This document shows, in pieces, positions 47,155 through 58,217 of a stretch of 64,000 nt of DNA. The notes under the pieces are model-generated. The model was not told the DNA's origin. It was given only the letters and a program-made list of their open reading frames with translations, and made no database searches. Source of the stretch: Pseudomonadota bacterium (GTDB lineage Bacteria; Pseudomonadota; Alphaproteobacteria; Rhodobacterales; Rhodobacteraceae); NCBI GenBank assembly GCA_020161655.1, contig JAIUPC010000012.1, forward strand, positions 531,740 through 595,739. Reading direction: 5' to 3'. The translations under genes and the position numbers were made by a program. Position 1 is the first letter of the stretch; each line of letters begins with the position of its first letter.

Positions 47155-47286
47155 CCCATGCCCCCTGCCGTGACCTGCCGTTGCGGTTGTTCCCGCCGGT
47201 TCGCCGCCGCGTCCGCAAGGGCGCGGCGGCTCCTGGCAAAGTCATAGGCCGTCGGGCGCGGGAATGCCACCGCCGGTTTGCGGCCC

Positions 47287-50200
47287 CTACTCCGCCGCGG
47301 CCTTCAGCGGCGCGCCACCGGCCCGGATCAGGGCCAAGAGTTCCTCGCGCCGCTTCGCCGCCTTCGCCACTGCTGCATCCTTGACCGGACCGTAGCCGAG
47401 GATCGACATCGGCAGAAGCGCCAGCGCCCTCACCGCCTCTTCGGTGGCAGGAGTCGCCTTGGGCAGCACTTCGGCCATGTCGGTCTCGAACTCGGTGATG
47501 AGCGCGCGCTCCACCTTGCGCTCATGCGAGCGGCCGAAGGGGTCGAACGCCGTCCCGCGCAGGCCCTTCATCCGGGCGAGGAGGCGGAAGGCGTGGAGCA
47601 TCCACGGGCCGAAGGCCTTCTTCTCCGGGCGGCCATTCGGACCCATCTTGGCGAGGATCGGCGGCGAGAGATGGAAGGTCATGCGGAAGTCGCCGTCGAA
47701 CTCGGCCTTCGCCTTTTCGGCGGTGTCGAGATGCAGCCGGGCGACCTCGTATTCGTCCTTGTAGGCCAGAAGCTTGTAGTAGCCCTCGGCGACCGGCAGC
47801 TTCAGCCCCTCGGGTGCCTGCGCGACAAGACGGCGGAAGCGATCGGCATAGGCGGCATCCTGATAGCCGACCAGCCGCGCCGCCAGCATGTCGATCTTTT
47901 CCTTTTCCGAAAAAGGCTTTGCGACCACATCCTCAACCAGTTTCGAAACGTCATCGGGATGCAGCATCACCCAGCGCCCAAGCTCGAAGGCGCGCTGGTT
48001 CTTCTCCACCGCCGCGCCATTCAGCTTGATCGCCTCGCGGATCGCCTCGGCGGTCAGGGGAACGAGGCCCTGCTGCCAGGCGGCGCCGAGGAGGAGCATG
48101 TTGGAATAGATAGAATCCCCCATCAGCTTCCGCGCCAGCTCTGAGGCGTCGAAGAAGCTCACCCGATCCTTAAGTCGCGCCTGAAGCGAGACGCGCAGGG
48201 CGTCCGAGGGCAGATGGAAATTCCGGTCGCGGGTGAAGGTGCCGGTGATGATCTCATGGCTGTTGACCACGGCGCCGGTGCGACCCGTCGTCATCAGGCC
48301 AAGCGTCTTCGCCCCGCCGGAAACGACAAGATCGCCGCCGATCAGGCAATCCGCCTCGCCCACCGCGACGCGGATGGCGCTGATATCCTCGGGCCGATTG
48401 GCGAGCCTCAGGTGGATATGGACCGCGCCGCCCTTCTGGGCGAGGCCGGCCATTTCCATCATGCCCGCGCCCTTGCCGTCGATCTGCGCCGCCTGCGCGA
48501 GGACCGCGCCGATAGTGACGACGCCGGTGCCACCGACGCCGGTGATGAGGACGTTATAGGTGCCGTCGATGGCAGGCAGCTTCGGGTCCGGCATCGCCGG
48601 CAGGTCGAACTCCGCCGCTTTCGCCTTGCGGATCTTGGCTCCTTCCAGCGTCACGAAGGACGGGCAGAAGCCGTCGACGCAGGAATAGTCCTTGTTGCAG
48701 GACGATTGATCGATGGCGCGCTTGCGCCCCAGTTCCGTCTCGACCGGCACGATGGAGACGCAGTTCGATTGCACGCCACAATCGCCGCAGCCTTCGCAGA
48801 CATCGGTATTGATGAAGACCCGCTTGTCAGGGTCGGGGAACTGGCCGCGCTTCCGGCGCCGGCGCTTTTCGGCGGCACAGGTCTGGATGTAAAGAATGAC
48901 CGACACGCCCTTGATTTCAGAACATTTCTTCTGGATCATCGGCAGTTCGTGGCGTTCGTGGAACGGCAGGCTGGCGGGGAACCTGTCGCGGTCCACGTCC
49001 TCCTTCTCGTCATAGACGACGAAGATGTTCTCGACCCCCATCGCCTGCACTTCGCGGGCAATACGGTCGGCGGTCAGGCCGCCTTCGTTCGCTTGCCCGC
49101 CGGTCATGGCGACGGCATCGTTGAAGAGGATCTTGTAGGTGATCGTGGTCCCGGCAGCGAGCGCCGCACGGATCGCCAGACTGCCGGAGTGGTTGTAGGT
49201 GCCGTCGCCAAGGTTCTGGAACACATGCGGCGTCTTGGAGAACGGCGCCTCGCCGACCCAGTTGACGCCCTCGCCGCCCATCTGGGTGAAGCCGGTGGTG
49301 TTGCGGTCCATCCACTGCACCATGTAGTGGCAGCCGATCCCGGCATAGGCGCGGCTCCCTTCGGGCACCTTGGTCGAGGTGTTGTGCGGGCAGCCGGAGC
49401 AATAATAGGGCAGACGCGCCGCGATTTCCGGGGCGTTGTCGGCGCGGCGGGTTTCGGCGATGGCGGCGAGGCGGGCCTTCACCTCATCGGTGCCACGACC
49501 TTCCTCGATCAGGATGCCGCCAAGCTTTTCGGCGATATAGGTCGGGTCGAGCGCATAACGTGTGGGGAACAACTCCTCCCGGTGCATCCCGCCCGCCCCG
49601 CCCTTGTACCAGCCATAGACGCGGCGGCCCTTGCGGTCGTCGAAGATGGCTTCCTTGATCTGCACCTCGATCAGCTTGCGCTTTTCCTCGACCACGACGA
49701 TGAGGTCGAGCCCTTCGGCCCAGTCGTGAAACCCCTTCATGTCTAAGGGGAAAGTCTGGCCAATCTTGTAGGTGGTCAGGCCAAGCCGCTCTGCTTCCGT
49801 CTCGTCAATGCCGAGAAGGTTCAGCGCATGGACAAGGTCGAGCCAGTTCTTCCCGGCCGCGACGAAGCCGATCTTGGCGCCGGGCTTGCCCCAGACGCGC
49901 TTGTCCATGCCATTGGCACGGGAAAACGCCTCGGCCGCGAAGCGCTTGTAGTCGATCATCCGGGCTTCCTGAAGGACCGGCGTATCGCCAAGGCGGATGT
50001 TGAGGCCGCCCTCCGGCATCCTGAACTCGGGCCGGGTGAAGGTCCGGCGGAAGGGGTCGCCATCGACCACCGCTGTCGCCTCCACCGTATCCTTCATCGT
50101 CTTGAGGCCGACCCAGACGCCGGCGAAGCGGGAAAGCGCCCAGCCGTAAAGCCCGTAATCAAGAATCTCCTGCACGCCTGCAGGGCTGACCACCGGCATA

Positions 50201-50700
50201 TAGGCGTCGATCATTGCCCAGTCGGACTGGTGCAGAGTGGTGGAGCTTTCGCCGGTATGGTCATCGCCCATCGCCATCAAGACGCCGCCGTTCGGCGAGG
50301 TGCCGGCCATGTTGGCATGGCGCATCACGTCGCCCGAACGGTCCACCCCCGGCCCCTTGCCGTACCAGAGCGCGAAAACCCCGTCATGCTTGCCCTCGCC
50401 CCGAAGCTCCGCCTGCTGGCTGCCCCAGACGGCAGTCGCGGCGAGGTCTTCGTTCAGGCCGGGCTGAAAGCGGATGTCGTTCGCTTCGAGAAGCTTTTGC
50501 GCCTTGGCCATGTTGAGGTCGACCCCGCCCAGGGGCGAGCCGCGATAGCCGGTGACATAGCCCGCCGTGTTCAGCCCCGCCTTCCGGTCGCGCGCCTTCT
50601 GCATCAGCATCAGCCGCACAAGCGCCTGGGTCCCGTTCAGAAGAACCGGCGAACGATCCAGGTCGTAGCGGTCGCTCAGCGAAATCTGATGCTTGGTCAT
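47287..50700 (-). CDS. Indolepyruvate:ferredoxin oxidoreductase, fused subunits
   Basis: 1137 residues that combine the thiamine-pyrophosphate alpha part, a 4Fe-4S segment and the gamma part of 2-oxoacid:ferredoxin oxidoreductases. A Cys-rich cluster near 636–660 (DVCEGCGDCGVQSNCVSI) binds iron-sulfur. The gamma domain begins near 717 (LITGVGGTGVVTIGAVLAQAA). The N-terminal part has RGSPLGGVD and GDDHTGESSTTLHQSDW. The family oxidatively decarboxylates aryl- or branched-chain 2-oxoacids to acyl-CoA. It is divergent from a LysR regulator, with an LTTR-like palindrome 31 bp upstream of its start. Confidence 0.92.
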   Translation of the reverse strand: MTKHQISLSDRYDLDRSPVLLNGTQALVRLMLMQKARDRKAGLNTAGYVTGYRGSPLGGVDLNMAKAQKLLEANDIRFQPGLNEDLAATAVWGSQQAELRGEGKHDGVFALWYGKGPGVDRSGDVMRHANMAGTSPNGGVLMAMGDDHTGESSTTLHQSDWAMIDAYMPVVSPAGVQEILDYGLYGWALSRFAGVWVGLKTMKDTVEATAVVDGDPFRRTFTRPEFRMPEGGLNIRLGDTPVLQEARMIDYKRFAAEAFSRANGMDKRVWGKPGAKIGFVAAGKNWLDLVHALNLLGIDETEAERLGLTTYKIGQTFPLDMKGFHDWAEGLDLIVVVEEKRKLIEVQIKEAIFDDRKGRRVYGWYKGGAGGMHREELFPTRYALDPTYIAEKLGGILIEEGRGTDEVKARLAAIAETRRADNAPEIAARLPYYCSGCPHNTSTKVPEGSRAYAGIGCHYMVQWMDRNTTGFTQMGGEGVNWVGEAPFSKTPHVFQNLGDGTYNHSGSLAIRAALAAGTTITYKILFNDAVAMTGGQANEGGLTADRIAREVQAMGVENIFVVYDEKEDVDRDRFPASLPFHERHELPMIQKKCSEIKGVSVILYIQTCAAEKRRRRKRGQFPDPDKRVFINTDVCEGCGDCGVQSNCVSIVPVETELGRKRAIDQSSCNKDYSCVDGFCPSFVTLEGAKIRKAKAAEFDLPAMPDPKLPAIDGTYNVLITGVGGTGVVTIGAVLAQAAQIDGKGAGMMEMAGLAQKGGAVHIHLRLANRPEDISAIRVAVGEADCLIGGDLVVSGGAKTLGLMTTGRTGAVVNSHEIITGTFTRDRNFHLPSDALRVSLQARLKDRVSFFDASELARKLMGDSIYSNMLLLGAAWQQGLVPLTAEAIREAIKLNGAAVEKNQRAFELGRWVMLHPDDVSKLVEDVVAKPFSEKEKIDMLAARLVGYQDAAYADRFRRLVAQAPEGLKLPVAEGYYKLLAYKDEYEVARLHLDTAEKAKAEFDGDFRMTFHLSPPILAKMGPNGRPEKKAFGPWMLHAFRLLARMKGLRGTAFDPFGRSHERKVERALITEFETDMAEVLPKATPATEEAVRALALLPMSILGYGPVKDAAVAKAAKRREELLALIRAGGAPLKAAAE

Positions 50701-50730
50701 AGATGGCCTCCCTCACCTTCGCCGGCATTA

Positions 50731-50751
50731 TAGGTCAATTATGCTGACCTA
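50731..50751. promoter_or_regulatory. LysR-type palindrome between the oxidoreductase and LysR genes
   Basis: Perfect inverted repeat TAGGTCA-N7-TGACCTA. It contains a T-N11-A core (T at 50735, A at 50747) as in LysR-type operators. It lies 31 bp upstream of the oxidoreductase start and 119 bp upstream of lysR. Confidence 0.6.
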
Positions 50752-50870
50752 CAAAGCCTGAAATATTGATGAAACCCAATAAAACTCCGGGAGCGCTAAC
50801 TGTTTTGCTTTCTCGGCGTCAGGAAAACCGTCATAACACGCTCGGTAAAAATTTGACCGAATGTATCAGG

Positions 50871-51776
50871 ATGGACTGGGACAAACTTCGAATATTTCAC
50901 GCAGTTGCGGACGCCGGCAGCCTCACGCATGCCGGTGACAGCCTGCATCTGTCCCAGTCGGCGGTCAGCCGCCAGATCCGGGCGCTTGAGGAGAGCCTCA
51001 GCACCACCCTTTTCCATCGCCACGCGCGGGGACTGATTCTCACCGAACAGGGCGAGTTGCTGTTCGAGGCGACGACCTCGATGAACAAGCGGCTCGAAAC
51101 CGCCTCCGCCCGCATCCGCGACAGCGAGGACGAGGTCTTTGGCGAACTCAGGGTGACGACGACAACGGGCTTCGGCACGCTCTGGCTCGCGCCCCGCCTC
51201 GGCAAGCTTTACGAACGCTACCCCGATCTGAAGATCGAACTGATGCTGGAAGAGCGCGTGCTCGATCTGCCGATGCGCGAGGCCGATGTCGCCATCCGCA
51301 TGAAGGAACCGAGCCAGGCCGACCTGATCCGCCGACGCCTGATGACGATCCGCATGCGCATGTATGCGACTCGCGAGTATCTCGAACAGGCCGGCACGCT
51401 CGACTCGATGGCCGACATGACCGAACACCGACTCATCAGCCAAAGCCCGGACGCGCCGCAGGTCGCCGCGGGGGCGCAGCTTGTGCAGACCATCCTCAGC
51501 CACGACATCCGCTCCACCCTGACGGTGAACAACTACTTCGGAGTGCTGCAAGCGGTGCTTTGCCATCTGGGGATCGGCGTCCTGCCCGACTACCTCGCGG
51601 AGGACTTCCCCAATCTGGTCCGGGTGCTGCCAGATGTGGAATCCGGCGAAGTGCCCGTTTTCCTTGCCTATCCTGAAGAGCTTCGCCAATCGAAGCGCGT
51701 CGCCGCCTTCCGCGAGTTCGTCATGGAAGAGATCATGGCCTACCGCAAACGCAAGGTCGAAGAGGAAGGCGTCTGA
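50871..51776 (+). CDS. LysR family transcriptional regulator
   Basis: 301 residues from the ATG at 50871 (MDWDKLRIFHAVADAGS); an upstream ATG at 50766 would add a non-homologous tail. N-terminal winged helix-turn-helix at 1–60 (HLSQSAVSRQIRALEESL), then a periplasmic-binding-like effector domain. The effector is unknown. Divergent orientation and a palindrome in the shared promoter suggest that it controls the indolepyruvate oxidoreductase gene and itself. Confidence 0.9.
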   Translation: MDWDKLRIFHAVADAGSLTHAGDSLHLSQSAVSRQIRALEESLSTTLFHRHARGLILTEQGELLFEATTSMNKRLETASARIRDSEDEVFGELRVTTTTGFGTLWLAPRLGKLYERYPDLKIELMLEERVLDLPMREADVAIRMKEPSQADLIRRRLMTIRMRMYATREYLEQAGTLDSMADMTEHRLISQSPDAPQVAAGAQLVQTILSHDIRSTLTVNNYFGVLQAVLCHLGIGVLPDYLAEDFPNLVRVLPDVESGEVPVFLAYPEELRQSKRVAAFREFVMEEIMAYRKRKVEEEGV

Positions 51777-51951
51777 GGTCGCCCGAGATGCGGCAACCGC
51801 CGGTTGCACTGAGGCATGTGGGCAACGCATAGCGGCCATGTTGCAACTGCGGCATGATTTCCCTTGCCTCGTTAACCTGTCGCACATAAATCGGGCTTGA
51901 AGGCGATGGTTGAGGCAACTCTCATCGACTTCTACCTCCCTGTTGGACTTG

Positions 51952-51979
51952 GGCCGAGCTTTGTCTCGGCCTTTTTTTT
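51952..51979 (+). terminator. Strong intrinsic terminator
   Basis: Stem GGCCGAG / CTCGGCC with a six-base loop and eight T residues. It lies 175 bases after the lysR stop, which is far for that gene. It could instead end a short untranslated RNA starting near 51890. Confidence 0.88.
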
Positions 51980-52052
51980 CGCCCGGCGGGTTTTGCCTCG
52001 GGCCCGCAGTCCGTTAGGCTGTCACCGGTGATCCAACCGGGGGGAATCCGCG

Positions 52053-52628
52053 ATGCCAGCCGACCGCAACCTTGCCTGCCGCTGCGGCGCCATGCACTGG
52101 ACCATCGCCGCCGATACCCCCGGCACCCATGTCGAATGCTACTGCGCCGATTGCCAGACCTTCGCCCGCCACCTGAAGGCCGTGGACTGGCTCGATGCGG
52201 CGGGCGGGACGGAGATCTTCCAGACCCTGCCCTCCGCGGTCCGCTTCACTGAGGGGGAGGATAACCTGCGGCTTCTGAGGCTCAGCCCCAAGGGCCTGAT
52301 GCGCTGGTATGCCGGCTGCTGCGGCACGCCCATCGCCAATACGCTGGCCACGCCCGGCATGCCCTTCGTCGGCATGATCCTGAAGCCCGGCACGCCCGGC
52401 TTCGGCCCGGTCGTGACACATGCCAATGTTGGGGCCGCGCTGAAACCCGTCCGGCAAAGCGGCATCGCGCGGGCGGTCTTCGGCGTCCTCGCCCGCGCCC
52501 TTCGCGCCAAGCTGACCGCCTCGGGCCGCGCCACCCCCTTCTTCGGCGCCGACCGCGCCCCGGTTGTCGCGCCGGAAATCCTGACGCTGGCCGAACGCGA
52601 CGCCGCGCGACCGCCGAAGGCCGGGTAA
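52053..52628 (+). CDS. DUF6151 family protein (GFA-like zinc fold)
   Basis: 191 residues. Zinc-type cysteines in LACRCGAMHW and VECYCADCQTFARHL, and a later YAGCCGTPIANT, resemble the glutathione-dependent formaldehyde-activating (GFA) fold. I recognise it as DUF6151, of unknown activity. The ATG at 52053 follows GGGGGGAA. It precedes purL by 66 bp without evident functional link. Confidence 0.78.
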   Translation: MPADRNLACRCGAMHWTIAADTPGTHVECYCADCQTFARHLKAVDWLDAAGGTEIFQTLPSAVRFTEGEDNLRLLRLSPKGLMRWYAGCCGTPIANTLATPGMPFVGMILKPGTPGFGPVVTHANVGAALKPVRQSGIARAVFGVLARALRAKLTASGRATPFFGADRAPVVAPEILTLAERDAARPPKAG

Positions 52629-52694
52629 CGGCCCTTCCCACCGACCGCACCTTGCCCTAAAGAAACGCGCGAACCGCTGAAGGACAGGGCAGCC

Positions 52695-54854
<2,160 letters not shown>

Positions 54855-54942
54855 GGGAAGCCGACCGCAGCCATTAGCACATAGGCATTGCCCGCCGCCG
54901 CCTGACATCTAGACTCCGCCCCGAACGCCACGGGAGAGCCAG

Positions 54943-55590
54943 ATGAACGCACCGGTCTACATGTTCGACGCCTCGGAAAAGCCGAGCCTGCCCCTGCATC
55001 AGGTGCCTCTCATCATCGCCACGGATGAGACGGTGAAGGGCTATGGCCGGCTCGTCGATGACCCCAACTTCGCCATCGAGATCACCCGCTGGCCGGCGCA
55101 GGGTTGGCGCCCGATCGACGAGGGCACCGGCGACGAGGGCGGCCATGTCGAAGGCACCTTCCGCTGCGACTGGAAGGGCGATGTGCTTTACGGTGAGAAC
55201 GAGGCGGTGAAGGGCCATTACGTGCTCGGCTGGTCGACCGATCCGCAAAAGGCCAGTGCCACCAAAGCGACGACGCCGCGCGACAAGGTCCTGCTCTGGC
55301 ACATGAACTACCACCCCGATGGCGGCCAGTTCTTCTATCCGCTCGACCGCAAGCCCTTCGTCGTGCCGCTGGCGCTGCCGGGCGACGACCTTTCCCCCGA
55401 CAAGGTCGTCGCCTTCTGGTGCGACGGCAGCCGTGGTCTTTATATCCATGCCAACATCTGGCACGAGGGCGTCTTCCCGGTTGAGGACCAGCAGCGCTTC
55501 CTCGACCGTCAAGGCCGCGTCCATGCCCGCGTCAGCGCCGATATCGGCCAGGAGTTCGGCGTCTATCTCTCCGTGCCCCTCCACCGATAA
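54943..55590 (+). CDS. Ureidoglycolate lyase-like (AllA superfamily) protein
   Basis: 215 residues without signal peptide. It contains the cupin-like core seen in AllA relatives (ITRWPAQGWRPIDEGTGDEGG, VVAFWCDGSRGLYIHANIWHEGVFP), and the last part with paired His and Glu is the likely metal or substrate face. In this family the assignment to ureidoglycolate breakdown is by similarity only, and no allantoin genes are near. It may have another substrate. Confidence 0.6.
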   Translation: MNAPVYMFDASEKPSLPLHQVPLIIATDETVKGYGRLVDDPNFAIEITRWPAQGWRPIDEGTGDEGGHVEGTFRCDWKGDVLYGENEAVKGHYVLGWSTDPQKASATKATTPRDKVLLWHMNYHPDGGQFFYPLDRKPFVVPLALPGDDLSPDKVVAFWCDGSRGLYIHANIWHEGVFPVEDQQRFLDRQGRVHARVSADIGQEFGVYLSVPLHR

Positions 55591-55675
55591 CGGCCCCTGC
55601 CCTGCTTTCCCGCGCCGGCCGACCTTGCGGCGCATTGCGGCGCGGCTTACATTCGGCACCAGACAGGAGAACCTC

Positions 55676-55912
55676 ATGCCGATCAGTGCCGAAGAACTCG
55701 AAATCCTTATCCGAACCGCCTTTCCGAAGGCGCGGATCGAGGTTCAGGGCGATGACGGCCAGCATTTCGCGGCCTTCGTGGAGGATGAAAGCTTCCGCGG
55801 GATGAACCGCGTCCAGCAGCAGCGCGCGGTCTATGCCGCGCTCAAGGGAAAGATGGACGGCGCGCATGGCGAGGTTCACGCCCTCGCGCTGACCACCAAG
55901 GCACCGGAGTAA
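55676..55912 (+). CDS. BolA family protein
   Basis: 78 residues from the ATG at 55676 with AGGAGA upstream; a much longer open frame in the same phase begins inside the preceding gene and is not used. The BolA fold is seen in IEVQGDDGQHFAAFVEDESFRGMNRVQQQRAVYAAL, ending in HALALTTKAP. BolA proteins bind monothiol glutaredoxins through a shared Fe-S cluster, and the gene for such a glutaredoxin starts four bases later. Confidence 0.93.
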   Translation: MPISAEELEILIRTAFPKARIEVQGDDGQHFAAFVEDESFRGMNRVQQQRAVYAALKGKMDGAHGEVHALALTTKAPE

Positions 55913-55916
55913 CGCC

Positions 55917-56285
55917 ATGACCACCACGACTGCCACCGAACAGATCCGCGAAACCGTCACCTCGAATGACGTCGTCCTTTACATGAAGGGCACCAAGGCG
56001 ATGCCGCAATGCGGCTTTTCCAGCCGCGTCGCCGGCGTTCTCAACTTCATGGGCGTCGACTATGCCGATGTGAACGTCCTTGCCGATGCCGACATCCGTC
56101 AGGGCATCAAGGACTATTCCGACTGGCCGACGATCCCGCAGCTTTACGTGAAGGGCGAGTTCGTCGGCGGCTGCGACATCGTCACCGAGATGACGCTCTC
56201 GGGCGAGCTTGACCAGCTTTTCGAAGCCAAGGGCATCGCCTACGACAAGGACGCCGCCGAAAAGATCAGGGCGGCGAACGCGTAA
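55917..56285 (+). CDS. grxD: Monothiol (CGFS) glutaredoxin
   Basis: 122 residues with the single-cysteine active site CGFS (in MPQCGFSSRV) near residue 35, preceded by VVLYMKGTK and followed by WPTIPQLYVKGEFVGGCDI. These proteins carry 2Fe-2S clusters and pair with BolA in iron and Fe-S handling. The adjacency to bolA supports this. Confidence 0.96.
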   Translation: MTTTTATEQIRETVTSNDVVLYMKGTKAMPQCGFSSRVAGVLNFMGVDYADVNVLADADIRQGIKDYSDWPTIPQLYVKGEFVGGCDIVTEMTLSGELDQLFEAKGIAYDKDAAEKIRAANA

Positions 56286-56310
56286 GCGGCGTCTGTCAAA
56301 GTCCAGACCT

Positions 56311-56339
56311 GCCCGGAACGCTTTGAGCGTCCCGGGCTT
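56311..56339. terminator. Hairpin terminator between grxD and the phosphatase gene
   Basis: Stem GCCCGG / CCGGGC plus ACGCT / AGCGT, with one A·C mismatch, loop TTG, then TT. It lies between convergent genes and is flanked by a further CCAGAC / GTCTGG pair. Possibly bidirectional. Confidence 0.6.
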
Positions 56340-56372
56340 GCCAAACCTTGCGTCTGGCAAAAACAAGCTGCG

Positions 56373-57002
56373 TCAGGAGAACAGTCGTTCAAGTGGCTGC
56401 CAGCCTTCATGCGGGCAACGTTGATCGAGGTCGAACTGAAACCAGCAGCCGCCACCGTTCGGTCCCTGATCGTAGCGACGGTTGATTGGATGGCCGGACA
56501 GTGCGCAGAAAAGCAGCGTGCCCACTCCACCATGTCCGACAAAAAGCACGTCACCCTCGTGGTGTTGCGATAGGCAGGCATCAACCTCCGCCAGAATGCG
56601 CCGCTGTGCGTCTTCAGCAGTTTCCCAGCCGCGCACGCTCTTTGCCGGGTTGGCGAAGAACTGGTCCGCAACCTGTTCGAACTCTTTCGGAGGTAAATAT
56701 CCGGTCGCACTGCGATCATTTTCGTGCATCTTGGGGCGCTCCTCCACGGACAACCCGAGCGCTGCTGCGATCGGCCGGGCAGTTTCAAGCGCTTTTGTCT
56801 CTCCGCTACTGATCACCCGCGCGGTGCTTGCTAGTATACCGACGTCACAGGCAAGAGCTGCGACCCGCGCCCGGCCAACTTCATTCAGTGACCAGAGAGG
56901 AACGGCAACCTTCGGATCGACCGCGACCTGAGGATGAGTGAGATACCTGACGGTTCTCGGCAGGACCGGACGCCTCGCATTGACGGTATCCAGCGCGCTC
57001 AC
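56373..57002 (-). CDS. Histidine phosphatase family protein
   Basis: About 210 residues. Start uncertain: GTG at 57002 overlaps the MliC stop (GTGA), and GTG at 57017 is also open. The core is RYLTHPQVAVDP (where classic members have RHG, so the first His is shifted to THP), SSGETKALETA and GDVLFVGHGGVGTLLFCAL. The C-terminal His (GHGG) is clear. Substrate unknown. Base use is less GC-rich than its neighbours in places (near 50% around 56641–56700). Confidence 0.8.
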   Translation of the reverse strand: MSALDTVNARRPVLPRTVRYLTHPQVAVDPKVAVPLWSLNEVGRARVAALACDVGILASTARVISSGETKALETARPIAAALGLSVEERPKMHENDRSATGYLPPKEFEQVADQFFANPAKSVRGWETAEDAQRRILAEVDACLSQHHEGDVLFVGHGGVGTLLFCALSGHPINRRYDQGPNGGGCWFQFDLDQRCPHEGWQPLERLFS

Positions 57003-57337
57003 TCCTTCACCCGGCACTCCGCATAAAGCACCGCCTCGGTGTCGGTTTCACCATCCCGCCAGTACAGGGTCGCGGTATCGCCCTTGGTCCACCAGACATA
57101 GCCCGACCCGTCCGAGGGCCAGGCGTAGCGGGCACCGGAGGCGGCGGGTTCGTTGTAAAGCGTGATGAGCCGGCCCTCGACATGGAGGACCGCAATCGAA
57201 CCGTCGTCGGCGTTGACATAGGCCACGGGAATCTCGACGTCCCGATTACAGATGTACGTGCCGCCGCCGGTGGTGAGTTCCGCGAAGGCCGGCAGCGGCA
57301 TCAGGCCAAGCAGGCAGACCGCGAAACAGCGGTTCAT
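56999..57337 (-). CDS. MliC family lysozyme inhibitor-like protein
   Basis: 112 residues with a signal peptide to about residue 19 (PAFAE). The MliC fold signature is visible: TYICNRDVEIPVAYVN, ITLYNEPAASGARY, YVWWTKGDTATLYW and a final Cys (AECRVKE), with one disulfide likely. Family members inhibit C-type lysozyme at the periplasm or outer membrane. It overlaps zapA by four bases and the phosphatase gene by a few bases. Confidence 0.85.
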   Translation of the reverse strand: MNRCFAVCLLGLMPLPAFAELTTGGGTYICNRDVEIPVAYVNADDGSIAVLHVEGRLITLYNEPAASGARYAWPSDGSGYVWWTKGDTATLYWRDGETDTEAVLYAECRVKE

Positions 57338-57720
57338 GCCCTGAGCCTTTCCTCCATCCGCTCGGCCAAGGCCTCGGCGCGGGCGGCGATCTCGCTGAAG
57401 GTGTCGGTGACGATATCGGGGATCACCGGCACCTCGATCCGTTCGGGATGGGCGCGGGCATCCGCCGCCACCCGTTCGGCGACCATCGCGCGCTCCTCGG
57501 CCATGCGGAGCTGATCGTCCAGCCCCGCCGCCTTGTCGGCGAGCATCAGCCCCGCCATGAGAAGCATCCTCGCCTCGGGCATCCGGCCAATCTGGCTGAC
57601 CAGCGTCTGCGCCTCGTTGTCCAAAAGCCGCGCGGCCGAGCGCAGGAAAGGCTCTTCGCCCTCCTGGCAGGCGACATCGAACTCGCGCCCGCCGATCATG
57701 ATCTTCAGTTCGGCCATCAC
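57334..57720 (-). CDS. zapA: Cell division protein ZapA
   Basis: 128 residues. ZapA supports FtsZ ring assembly. N-terminal head LKIMIGGREFDVACQEGEEPFLRSAARLLDNE, followed by a long coiled coil to the end (RMAEERAMVAERVAADA). Four-base overlaps at both ends place it in one operon with the coiled-coil gene before it and the MliC gene after it. Confidence 0.92.
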   Translation of the reverse strand: MMAELKIMIGGREFDVACQEGEEPFLRSAARLLDNEAQTLVSQIGRMPEARMLLMAGLMLADKAAGLDDQLRMAEERAMVAERVAADARAHPERIEVPVIPDIVTDTFSEIAARAEALAERMEERLRA

Positions 57721-58217
57721 GCCACCTCGCTGATCAGGGGTTTCAGTTCCGCCAGGATGCCGTCCATCTCGGCCACATCGGCGGCGCGCGCGGCGCGCAA
57801 CGCCTCAAGCTCGCTCAGCATCGCGTGGTTGATGAGGCCGGGATCGGCGAGACCGGCCTCGACCGCTGCACCGAGTGCGCGGTTGGCATCCACGAGATCC
57901 TGATTGGCATCCTTCAGCCGCTGCAGGTCGATCGTCGCCGCATCAAGCTGGTGGGTCAGCCGCGCCACGTTCTTTTCCAGCGCGCCGACCATGGTTTCCT
58001 GCTTTTCCTTGATCGCCCGCACCCGCTCGGTCAGCTGGGCGTTGGTCGTCCGCTCGCTGTCGAGCGCATCCTGCAACTCGGCGATCCGCGTTTCGGCATC
58101 GCCGTCCGGTTCACGGTGGCTTTGCGCCGGGACTGCGGCGCCGACGAGATCAATCCCGGCGCCGATCCGCTCCAGCGCCATGGTGATGCGGCGTTCAAGC
58201 TCCGCGATGTCGTTCAT
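57717..58217 (-). CDS. Coiled-coil protein encoded upstream of zapA
   Basis: 166 residues with heptad-rich helix through about 45–120 (TRIAELQDALDSERTTNAQL, then a run rich in Glu/Leu/Lys and Gln). No catalytic motif, signal peptide or membrane segment. I do not recognise a named family. Its position and four-base coupling to zapA suggest a role in division, perhaps as a ZapB-like partner. That is inference. Confidence 0.75.
   Translation of the reverse strand: MNDIAELERRITMALERIGAGIDLVGAAVPAQSHREPDGDAETRIAELQDALDSERTTNAQLTERVRAIKEKQETMVGALEKNVARLTHQLDAATIDLQRLKDANQDLVDANRALGAAVEAGLADPGLINHAMLSELEALRAARAADVAEMDGILAELKPLISEVA

Noticed and set aside
51793-51807. GCAACCG-C-CGGTTGC palindrome after lysR
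   Set aside because: Short, with only a three-base possible loop and no T-run; not enough to call a terminator or operator.
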